Shown here: one piece after another, positions 28,401 to 34,999 of the stretch
Layout: each line of letters opens with the position of its first letter
Numbering within the stretch: the stretch's first letter is position 1
NCBI RefSeq assembly: GCF_000702325.1
Contig: NZ_KL370892.1
Coordinates: 364,898 to 428,897 of the forward strand
Reading direction: 5' to 3'
Origin: Thiomicrorhabdus sp. Milos-T2
GTDB lineage: Bacteria; Pseudomonadota; Gammaproteobacteria; Thiomicrospirales; Thiomicrospiraceae
DNA: 64,000 nt
Notes under the pieces: model-generated
What the model was told of the DNA's origin: nothing
Databases searched by the model: none
The model's input: only the letters and a program-made list of their open reading frames with translations
Translations under genes and position numbers: made by a program

Positions 28401-29457
28401 TTTGCTCCTGGTCAAATATGGTTTTGCGTTGTTTTTCAGAACGCAGCCAAAAGCTAAGCAGAATGATTAAAGCGAACATGATACACAGAATAGCCCACTT
28501 ATATTGATGCCATAGTTCAGTGGTTGTAATGGTTTCGGGAATATCATAAGGAGGCAGTTTTAATTCTCTTACTATCTCTTCAATAGGTTTGTAATCTAAA
28601 GGCGCTACAAAACCTGCAATACCGGCTTTTTTTGCAGCGGGGTCATTTTCTCTAAGGGAAAATAGAGCAACAACAATATCGCGTTTTAGGTTGTCATCCA
28701 GGCCTGGCAAAATAAGAAATGGCCATTCTGGTACAAGGCGGGTAGAAAGAAGTTGCGGAAAGGCCCGGTTTTTTTGCTGGTTAATAATATGCAAATCATC
28801 AATCGCTAAATGATGGTTTTTTAACCAACTTTCAAGAATCCCGGTGCGTACAAACCCTGCCTGAGCTTTTCCGGATAAAACGGCTTGAACAACCGAATCA
28901 TTATTTTGAACTTCAGTGAATTTAATTTTTTTATAATTGATACCGGCTTTGTAAACCTCATAAAGCGGAACACGGTAAGCTCCAGTGTTATTAAAGGTAG
29001 GTATGGCAACCGTTTTGCCTACTAAATCTTGCAGGGTGTTAATACCGCTCTGTTTTTGGCTAAAAATAACCCCGCCTAAACTGGCTAAAGCTTGCCCGTT
29101 ATAAATTTTTTGTTGAGTAGCGGTAACGCCGTTTAAAAGAACTTCTTGGCGCACCACTTCATATAGATTGGGATTAACGAATAATAAATCCACTTCTTTG
29201 CGATGAACGGCCTTAATTATTTCTTCAGAGGTATAAACTTTAAGCGCTACGTTATAGCCAGGCAGTGCGTCAGATAAGTATTTGGCAAGCGGTGTATATT
29301 GATTAGTGACTGATTCTTTGGATTGATATTGATAGACGCCTAAGGTTAAGGTTTGGTTTGCATTGGCCGAGCTGGCACAGATTAAACTTAACCAAGAGAG
29401 TAATAATAATAGGCTTTTCAATTGTTTATTCATGCGTTTTTTCATGCATATATTCAT
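25429..29457 (-). CDS. PhnD-like sensor, GAF-PAS-GGDEF-EAL-CZB c-di-GMP protein
   Basis: 1342 aa membrane sensor controlling c-di-GMP. Domains: signal peptide (about 1-34), PhnD-type periplasmic binding domain (about 35-300, LTLGVYQYQSKESVTNQYTP), membrane helix (about 318-337), GAF (about 355-520), two PAS (about 540-780), GGDEF (about 790-945, intact SRIGGDEFIVL near 861), EAL (about 960-1205, intact LEALLRWNHP near 985) and a C-terminal CZB domain (about 1219-1340, HCEFGHWLKAQGHE, then LHQQLHELA). Both cyclase and phosphodiesterase motifs look active. Three ATGs lie close together at the start; the third (MNKQLKSLLLLL) also gives a good signal peptide. It follows the lipoprotein gene by 17 bases. 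Confidence 0.92.
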   Translation of the reverse strand: MNICMKKRMNKQLKSLLLLLSWLSLICASSANANQTLTLGVYQYQSKESVTNQYTPLAKYLSDALPGYNVALKVYTSEEIIKAVHRKEVDLLFVNPNLYEVVRQEVLLNGVTATQQKIYNGQALASLGGVIFSQKQSGINTLQDLVGKTVAIPTFNNTGAYRVPLYEVYKAGINYKKIKFTEVQNNDSVVQAVLSGKAQAGFVRTGILESWLKNHHLAIDDLHIINQQKNRAFPQLLSTRLVPEWPFLILPGLDDNLKRDIVVALFSLRENDPAAKKAGIAGFVAPLDYKPIEEIVRELKLPPYDIPETITTTELWHQYKWAILCIMFALIILLSFWLRSEKQRKTIFDQEQSLLHQAKIDELLLKLPKFAETHSEAEVMQYAMENIETLTHSPISFIHLFDAKKEQIELVIWSHETLKNYCHVENYEPHYPLQSAGVWADAARQKKVVVINDYNNYPHKKGLPEGHATLSRMISIPVIDEGEVVLLAGIGNKASDYVKSDIDTCQLVCNELWRLMKSDRYLKSIRQHQTQYARLLNDLGKDYFVFSHNGLEGVLLFVSEGVQEIMEFKPDEVLNRPWFEKVEWDKDSIEIGLQSISAIVNKDVTENDVNLSFITPSGKHKTLYIQHHGVFEGGKLISIDGLVTDITDKIASQNNLKQADTVFTSANEGILICDKNNHILRANQRVFDITGYSQEELIGFNPRIFSSGHQDHAFYKKMWHALLKNGLWEGEIWNRRKNGELYPQSIKISTVCSENQEPQYFIALFSDITYQKEHELQLEKMAHYDALTKLPNRFLLSDRITQAISRVQRSSEMLAVMFIDLDGFKQVNDHYGHQAGDFLLQTLAARFSDTVREKDTVSRIGGDEFIVLVTDIKHLQEFAKIEARLLKDAAEPVIYEDHSLAISCSIGVVYYQNQYAQEIGSEQLIRYADQTMYQAKNQGKNRIQHYPWNNLKGKNTLLTALQNNEFVLYFQPKVDCKKGKIRSLEALLRWNHPTKGLLAPIEFLKQINQYDLMDEFTEYVLEQSVKALRFFNDAGYDIGISLNINGTFLLNPKFNHQLVHLFEQDPDLKPKKLTLEILESSALSEVQRISSQIKTLQTKGFKFSIDDFGTGHASLNYLKNLPVDEVKIDQEFIKEIFTETNSLSIIEAIKSMAEAFNLRVVAEGAETKAHVQLLLQLGINTIQGYALAKPMTRTDTLAWLKNPNIDATWQDLSEVTPIKKHILKAQLAHLAWVNSIENIILHDAPIEDKKTLSSSHCEFGHWLKAQGHEIFTRKETFSEIDLLHQQLHELANQAIECKLVNDLQSANKALTVLKEDSQTFTHLLQKSLPNQNLPGLVDLFKA

Positions 29458-29474
29458 GCGTATATCTATAGGCC

Positions 29475-30545
29475 TTATTGAATAAACTCATCGGTAAAAA
29501 TGGGTTTTTTATTGGATAAGTTATGAATTAAGCCCGTTGCTTTCATTTGTTGTGTCAGTTCGGTAAGAACTTTTTTAATCGCTGCTTTGTCATTAAGTAA
29601 TCGGTAATTAGCTTGTTCTGAAGGCAATATAAGATGACTTAAACTGTAGTCAATTTCTTGCGCATTAGTATCTAATAGAGAGGCTAATTGATATTTACCA
29701 TCTTCATAGTTAATGTTTAAGTAGTTTACTCCGTTAAAGTGTTTTTTAACAGCGTCTAATATTTGGTGGTGTTTTTGGTCACTTATTTGGTTTCTAATCG
29801 CCAGTACATCTACGATGGTGTCTGGAATTTCTTGGCTGTCAAATAAGGTAACGGCATTAAGCTTTATGAGCTGTTGTGCAATAGGGTAGTAACTAATGAC
29901 AATATCTATTTGCTTATTTTTAAAGGCGCTAATTGAGTTTTTCACATCTATATTAACGAGGTTAACGTCACTTTTGGTTAATTGGTACTTTTTTAAAAAG
30001 TGATAAAGCATAAACTCACCAAGGGCATTTGCTTCATAGCCAATGGTTTTGTTTTTGATTTCTTGAGCGTTTGTAATATTAGATTGTCCTAAAACAATAT
30101 CTGCTCCAGCAGAAATATCTGCGATTAATACAACGGTTAAATCAACCCCCTGGTCTTGCATGCGCAAGACTTCATCAAGCGTTAAATAAGCGGCATCCAC
30201 TTGCTTTGATTTAAGTAATTGCATAGATTCGGCAGAATCAGCGGTTTGGCGATAATGCAACATGGAATCGTCGGAGGTTTGATCACTTAAAAAAGGAAAT
30301 TGGTAACCTATCCATGAGTGATAAGCTATGTTTAAAGGTTGTGCTTTTTCGCAACTGGTTATTAATGGAGTCAGCATCGTTAAGAGTGTCAAAACCGCAA
30401 GTGGTTTGATTAATGATTTAACGAATGAAGTGATAGCTAATAAAGGTTTAGAGAATAGGGGGTTAGCCAATAAAGGTATAGATAAAACGAACTTAGAAAA
30501 AATCTTTACTAATCTATTTACTGACATAGCAATATTTACTGACAT
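29475..30545 (-). CDS. NMT1/SsuA-like substrate-binding lipoprotein, no transporter partner
   Basis: 356 aa. A long N-terminus leads to a lipobox-like end, LLTMLTPLITSC (Cys about 65), then a type-2 periplasmic binding fold starting LNIAYHSWIGYQFPFL and running through AAYLTLDEVLRMQDQGVDL. No permease or ATPase gene is nearby. It sits between two c-di-GMP enzyme genes on the same strand, so it more likely presents a ligand to them than imports one. The DNA for residues 1-50 contains short direct repeats (MSVN twice, and a GGTTTAGAGAATAGGGGG-like block repeated in part), so the true start may be one of the later methionines. Confidence 0.82.
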   Translation of the reverse strand: MSVNIAMSVNRLVKIFSKFVLSIPLLANPLFSKPLLAITSFVKSLIKPLAVLTLLTMLTPLITSCEKAQPLNIAYHSWIGYQFPFLSDQTSDDSMLHYRQTADSAESMQLLKSKQVDAAYLTLDEVLRMQDQGVDLTVVLIADISAGADIVLGQSNITNAQEIKNKTIGYEANALGEFMLYHFLKKYQLTKSDVNLVNIDVKNSISAFKNKQIDIVISYYPIAQQLIKLNAVTLFDSQEIPDTIVDVLAIRNQISDQKHHQILDAVKKHFNGVNYLNINYEDGKYQLASLLDTNAQEIDYSLSHLILPSEQANYRLLNDKAAIKKVLTELTQQMKATGLIHNLSNKKPIFTDEFIQ

Positions 30546-30559
30546 AGGTGCTCGGATAA

Positions 30560-31702
30560 TTATGCATTGTACAAACAGGTTTTGTGTCTTCCGGATTCTT
30601 TGGCTTTATAAAGGGCAATATCGGCGCCTTCAATGATGGAATTAAAGGAGGGACAGTCTTGTGTATCATCACAACCATTTACCCCAATGGATACCGTCAC
30701 TAAATTGCCAACCTCAGAATCTTTATGTGGAATGGCTAAACGAGTAATATCATTATGAATGTTTTCTGCAATAATGAGCGCTTCAGAACGAGTGGTACCG
30801 GCAAGAATGATTAAAAATTCTTCACCCCCAAAACGTACCGCAATGTCATTCGTTCGCTTGGCGTTATGTTCTAAAATTTGGGCGATTTGTTTTAAACATG
30901 CATCACCCTTAAGGTGGCCATAATTATCGTTAAATTTTTTAAAAAAATCGACATCAATCAAAAGTATGCTAACAGGGTTTTTTTCTCGTTTCCAGTGACC
31001 CCATTCTTGAATTAAGCGTTCATTCATGGCCCTTCGATTGTGTAACCCAGTAAGACCATCAACTAAAGAGAGCTGTTTCAGCTTTTGATTAGATTCTTCG
31101 AGGTTATGTTCTACCTCTTTAAGGTGAGTGATATCGTTATGAGTGCCGGTGAATCGAAAAGGTTTTCCGTTGTTATCACGTTCTATGATTTGACCTCGAG
31201 CCAGGATGAAAACCCAATGCCCATCTTTGTGCTGCATACGATGGATATTTTGGTAAAGCTCAGTTTTACCATCAATATGATTTTGAATATCAACAGAACA
31301 TTGCGCTAAATCATCGGGATGTACTAGGTTTTTCCAAGTATTAAAATGGGGTTCTATTTCATCTAAAGCATAGCCAAGTTGTTTGCACCATTCTTTGTTA
31401 AAGTTAACTTGATCTGTGTGAGGGTACCAATCCCATAGCCCAATTCCAGAGCCTTCTAAAACCAGTTTTAGGCGTTCATGAGAGTTTTGTATCTCTTTTT
31501 TGGCAGTAGAGAGTTTAGCGAACCATTTGGCAATAAAAAAGCCAGAAACCGAGCCTATAAAAACTGGTATAACATAGCCAGCCAGTTTAACCTCTCCAAA
31601 AACTACTACTTGCTGTGCGGTAGCAAACACACTAACCACCAAAGCGCCAAGAATAAGGCCTAAGATTTCGGTAAATTTTTCACTGCTTGGTTTGGTTGTC
31701 AT
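30560..31702 (-). CDS. Membrane PAS-GGDEF diguanylate cyclase
   Basis: 380 aa. Two N-terminal membrane helices (about 10-50) are followed by a coiled segment, a PAS_3-type domain (about 72-200, WDWYPHTDQVNFNKEWCKQL) with a PAC tail (FRFTGTHNDITHLKE), and a GGDEF domain (about 215-378) with an intact FGGEEFLII site near residue 292. It makes c-di-GMP in response to a PAS-bound signal. It ends 14 bases before the lipoprotein gene, so the three genes 31.7-25.4 kb probably form one operon. A MITE sits 11 bases before its ATG; the TSD provides the TAGGA that looks like its ribosome site. Confidence 0.93.
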   Translation of the reverse strand: MTTKPSSEKFTEILGLILGALVVSVFATAQQVVVFGEVKLAGYVIPVFIGSVSGFFIAKWFAKLSTAKKEIQNSHERLKLVLEGSGIGLWDWYPHTDQVNFNKEWCKQLGYALDEIEPHFNTWKNLVHPDDLAQCSVDIQNHIDGKTELYQNIHRMQHKDGHWVFILARGQIIERDNNGKPFRFTGTHNDITHLKEVEHNLEESNQKLKQLSLVDGLTGLHNRRAMNERLIQEWGHWKREKNPVSILLIDVDFFKKFNDNYGHLKGDACLKQIAQILEHNAKRTNDIAVRFGGEEFLIILAGTTRSEALIIAENIHNDITRLAIPHKDSEVGNLVTVSIGVNGCDDTQDCPSFNSIIEGADIALYKAKESGRHKTCLYNA

Positions 31703-31717
31703 GAAATTTATTTCCTA

Positions 31718-31937
31718 GAGACCTTTGCACGAGATAGGTGCGAAAGAAAAATGAGGGAAAATTTGCCTGATTCTCGACTTACCCCTTCGGGCGTCGAGTT
31801 CTTTGTTTGCGGCGGAAAACGCAGGGAATAGCTAGCTATTCGCAAGTTGTCGGCCAACGGAAGTACCCTTGGGGTACAACAAAAATCGGGTGAATTTTAA
31901 TCATTTTTATTCGAGCATACTCTCGTGCATAGGTCTC
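31718..31937 (-). mobile_element. MITE copy 3 (220 bp, inverted orientation)
   Basis: Full copy with ends GAGACCTTTGCACGAGATAG and CTCTCGTGCATAGGTCTC. Perfect 5-bp target duplication TCCTA at 31713-31717 and 31938-31942. One arm carries an additional hairpin-forming segment (CTCGACTTACCCC...GGGCGTCGAG, 31774-31800). It lies between the PAS-GGDEF start codon and any upstream promoter. Confidence 0.9.
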
Positions 31938-32052
31938 TCCTAATAAGTAAAACTCAGAAATTATTTAGTTACATTAGCAAATACTGCGGTAAAAAAATAG
32001 ATTAATCGCTATAAAAAAATAATGCCCTTAATCAAGAGAATAAAAACCTAAA

Positions 32053-32449
32053 TTGTAAAAGCTTAGATTTACGACGACAGCGATTGAGAAGCCTTTTTAA
32101 ATATTACGCCTTTGCCTTAAATTTTGTCACTCAGGCTTCCCGTTACTTTTTGCAATTTGGCAATAAGTAACCAAAAAACAAACCCCACTCCATAAATGGG
32201 CAAGTTCTAAGCTTGTGAACTGAAAACGCTGAACTCGCTACGCTCAAACAGCAGCGTTTTTTTACCGTTCACTACACTAAGAACCTTGCACCATTTATTA
32301 CAAGGGGACTTATGGCGTTTGTCCAAACTTCAATATTAGGCATCACAAAAGTGGAAAATAACTCAAATCTAATAATGAATTTTGATCAAGTTAGGTTAGA
32401 AATTAATTGGTGTCTTGTCAGATTAAGTTTAATTTTTTACACCTAAATT
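32053..32449. repeat. Interspersed intergenic repeat, copy C (inverted)
   Basis: Third copy of the family at 4728-5156 and 24844-25298, in the same orientation as copy B. It lacks the 46-base inverted repeat of A and B, going from GCTTAGATTTACG straight to ACAGCGATTGAG. It is followed directly by an intergenic iterated palindrome (32448-32463, TTACCAGGCCTGGTAA). No gene is seen in 31943-32534. Confidence 0.85.
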
Positions 32450-32512
32450 ACCAGGCCTGGTAAGTTAAAATTTGAGTTGAATGGATAAATTTTCGCTAAA
32501 TAATATCTATGA

Positions 32513-32550
32513 TTTTATTTAGGTTTATTTAGGTTTATTTAGGTTTATTG
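32513..32550. repeat. 10-bp tandem repeat at the end of cmoB
   Basis: Nearly four copies of TTTATTTAGG run across the cmoB stop codon (32535-32537), so the last codons of cmoB and its 3' flank are repeat-derived. Slippage here would move the stop by a few codons. Confidence 0.75.
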
Positions 32551-33527
32551 CATACCATTACTGCACGAAGTGGAGCAGGGTAGCCTTCTATGGTTTTGTT
32601 GTGGTCTTCTGGGTCTAGAAAGCTTTCTAGCGAGTTCCACGTCATCCAATCGGTGGTGCGTTGTTCTTTTATGCTGGTTTGGTCTATATCTACACAGCGT
32701 ACATTTTGCATGCCGCAACGTTCTAACCAGTGAGTTAGCTCTTTTACTGAAGGTAAAAACCACACATTTCGCATTTGTGCATAACGCTCACCAGGCACTA
32801 ATAATTGGCCGTATTCTTCGGGTACGACAATGGTTTCTAAAACCATTTCGCCGCCAGGTAAAAGTTGATTTTTTAGCTCATAAATATGGTCAATCGGCGA
32901 ACGACGGTGATACAAAACCCCCATAGAAAATACCGTATCAAATGCACCACCTTTTTTAGCAACAGGCAGTTGTTCTAAAGTCAGTGGTAAGAAATAGGCG
33001 GGGACGGTTTCACCAATAAAGTGTTTGAGTACTAAAAATTGATTCATAAACAGTAAGCTAGGGTCAACGCCTACGGCGAGTTCAGTGTCTTCACCCGCCA
33101 TTCTCCATAGGTGATAACCACTACCACACCCAATATCTAATACTTTACGACCTTTTAAATTGGCTAAATGGGGGCGAACACGATCCCACTTCCAGTCTGA
33201 GTGCCATTCGGTATCAATAAAAATATGGTGAATTGAAAAAGGCCCTTTACGCCAAGGATGAAACACTCGTAAGGCATCTTCTAGCTCAAGTTTTTCAGCT
33301 TCATTCAAAGGACTATTTTGGGAAACGGTAATGGCAGACTGGTTCAAATCAAATTGGGTGTTACCGGTAAAAGAACGAACACGCTCTAAGCCATCTAACC
33401 AGCGCGGTAAATTACCATTACCTTCCGGATGCAATGCGGTGTTAATTAACTCTGGAAGTTGCGCTTTCCATTCATTAAAACGTTCGTCTTCCAATTTTTC
33501 CCAAAATGTATCGTAATGCTGCTTCAC
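32535..33527 (-). CDS. cmoB: tRNA U34 carboxymethyltransferase CmoB
   Basis: 330 aa. Transfers the carboxymethyl group of carboxy-SAM to 5-hydroxyuridine at tRNA wobble position 34, giving cmo5U. Seen: the long N-terminal region LPRWLDGLERVRSF, then DALRVFHPWRKGPFSIHHIF, and the SAM-binding motif KVLDIGCGSGYHLWRM near residue 125, all typical of CmoB. The start is GTG at 33527 with AAGG about 8 bases upstream. The start lies inside a parS-like palindrome (33521-33534). cmoA, which makes carboxy-SAM, lies 358 bases upstream on the same strand. Confidence 0.95.
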   Translation of the reverse strand: MKQHYDTFWEKLEDERFNEWKAQLPELINTALHPEGNGNLPRWLDGLERVRSFTGNTQFDLNQSAITVSQNSPLNEAEKLELEDALRVFHPWRKGPFSIHHIFIDTEWHSDWKWDRVRPHLANLKGRKVLDIGCGSGYHLWRMAGEDTELAVGVDPSLLFMNQFLVLKHFIGETVPAYFLPLTLEQLPVAKKGGAFDTVFSMGVLYHRRSPIDHIYELKNQLLPGGEMVLETIVVPEEYGQLLVPGERYAQMRNVWFLPSVKELTHWLERCGMQNVRCVDIDQTSIKEQRTTDWMTWNSLESFLDPEDHNKTIEGYPAPLRAVMVCNKPK

Positions 33528-33534
33528 GTGAAAC
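33521..33534. other. parS-like palindrome, one mismatch
   Basis: GCTTCACGTGAAAC overlaps the GTG start codon of cmoB. It differs from the parS core at one base. ParB binding there could also affect cmoB expression. Confidence 0.45.
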
Positions 33535-33589
33535 CTTGTTTGTTAATATTTGTACTGAGCGACTATTATATCGAACAACTGAGAGATTG

Positions 33590-33867
33590 AACCACGAAGT
33601 CACGAAGGCATGAAGAAATAATGGTTTACAGGCCTGGTATGCCCTGTGGCAAACTAAACTTTGTGAGTAGAGGGTAAGTGTGTTTTGAACCTAAAATACA
33701 ACCCTGTCATTATCGGGCTTGAGCCGATAATCTCGTTTGTCTGGAAAAGATCCCCTGGTCAAGCCAGAGGGTGACGGTTTTTGGTTTGACTGGTATGTAT
33801 GGTTTTTATGATTTTACAGGCCTGGTAACTTAAAAACCTTCGCGACTTCGTGTCTTTGTGGTTAAGG
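33590..33867. repeat. Inverted-repeat element with ACCACGAAG ends, between cmoA and cmoB
   Basis: Left end GAACCACGAAGTCACGAAGG, right end CGACTTCGTGTCTTTGTGGTT: a shorter relative of the elements at 12794-13256 and 42406-42666 in its ends, with a different interior. The interior holds a CGGGCTTGAGCCGATAATCT-type segment like the one near 42716 and two partial iterated palindromes (ACAGGCCTGGTA). No gene seen between 33528 and 33885. Confidence 0.7.
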
Positions 33868-33885
33868 TTCTGTTTTTAATAGTTT

Positions 33886-34623
33886 CTATTTAACCGCCAA
33901 AAAAGAGGCAAAGTTATATGCCTGAAACCATATGCCTGCTGAGGTAAAGCCGGCATTGTTTAAACGTTGTATATGTTCTGCTTCTGTATCAGATATGAGC
34001 ACATTTTCTAAAGAGCTGCGTTTTTGACTAATCTCCAATTCAGAGTAGCCATTGGCGCGTTTAAACTGTAAATGCATATGTTCTATGGCATTTTGGAGTT
34101 TGTTGTCTTCAAAATGAATTTTTTCAGACAAAATTAGCACCCCACCAGGTTGCAGCCCTTGGTAAATTTTTTTAATCAGTTCATCACGTTCTTCTGGGTC
34201 AATAAATTGTAAAGTAAAGTTAATCACGACTACTGACGCGTTTTGAATTGGCATCTCAGTCATATTGGCACAGTGCAAATTCACGGGAATATCTGAATGA
34301 TAGGCGTGTAAGAACTCTTCAGCCCGTTTAATCATAGCCTCTGAATTATCAATAGCCTCAATTTCACAGCCGGGTACAGCAATATTGCGACGCATGGTTA
34401 AGGCTGCTGCTCCTAATGAACAACCTAAATCATAGAGCTTGGTATGGGCTTGTGCATAGGCTTTAGTAAGTTCGCCAATGCCGGTTAATATGGTTTGATA
34501 ACCTGGTACTGAGCGTTGAATCATATCTGGAAAAACCGCTACAACTGAATCATCAAACTGAAAGGCACCAATGGCTTCGTGTGCTTGGGCATAAATGGTG
34601 TCTTTTTGGCTAGTTTTTAGCAT
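33886..34623 (-). CDS. cmoA: Carboxy-S-adenosylmethionine synthase CmoA
   Basis: 245 aa from ATG at 34623; an in-frame TTG at 34635 is less likely. Makes carboxy-SAM from SAM and prephenate for CmoB. Seen: FDDSVVAVFPDMIQRSVPGY near residue 25, SAM motif LYDLGCSLGAAALTMRR, VVINFTLQFIDPEERDEL and LILSEKIHFED, all CmoA hallmarks. It precedes cmoB on the same strand, but a repeat element lies between them, so co-transcription is uncertain. Confidence 0.95.
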   Translation of the reverse strand: MLKTSQKDTIYAQAHEAIGAFQFDDSVVAVFPDMIQRSVPGYQTILTGIGELTKAYAQAHTKLYDLGCSLGAAALTMRRNIAVPGCEIEAIDNSEAMIKRAEEFLHAYHSDIPVNLHCANMTEMPIQNASVVVINFTLQFIDPEERDELIKKIYQGLQPGGVLILSEKIHFEDNKLQNAIEHMHLQFKRANGYSELEISQKRSSLENVLISDTEAEHIQRLNNAGFTSAGIWFQAYNFASFLAVK

Positions 34624-34999
34624 ATCAACTCTCAAGGTTAAGTTGTTTTAGATGTTAGATTTCAGATTAAATCATCATCCCTCTTTATAACATTTTGGTA
34701 ATGTTTATCTAAAGTAGGTTGTGCTATTTTATTGAAGTTTTACTCGGTTTACGACTAAGAGGCTGAAATTATCTTTTGGCAGAATACATTTTTACTAATT
34801 TTTAAGCATAAATACGGTGTTGATAAAGAGGGTTACTTGTTGTTTATATTGAAAATAACCATTATTAATGGTCGATGTTGAATTATTAAATATAATCCTC
34901 AGAATGCCCGAGTATTTGTATTAAAATGAAGCTTAAAGTTAAATTTATTATTTTGGCCAAAGTGGACTGAGATTTGGGCAAAACCACATTCGGTGAATT
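34624..34999. other. Intergenic region between cmoA and the hybrid kinase
   Basis: 376 AT-rich bases between two divergent genes. I see no repeat, RNA gene or convincing open frame. It should contain promoters for both neighbours, but I could not identify boxes with confidence. Confidence 0.5.

Noticed and set aside
29475..30545. Part of a taurine/nitrate ABC importer
   Set aside because: No permease or ATPase gene lies within the window near this or the 50.3-kb lipoprotein gene.
11494..33534. Claiming that the window contains the replication origin
   Set aside because: Only parS-like sites support it; no dnaA gene, DnaA-box cluster or parAB genes are visible.
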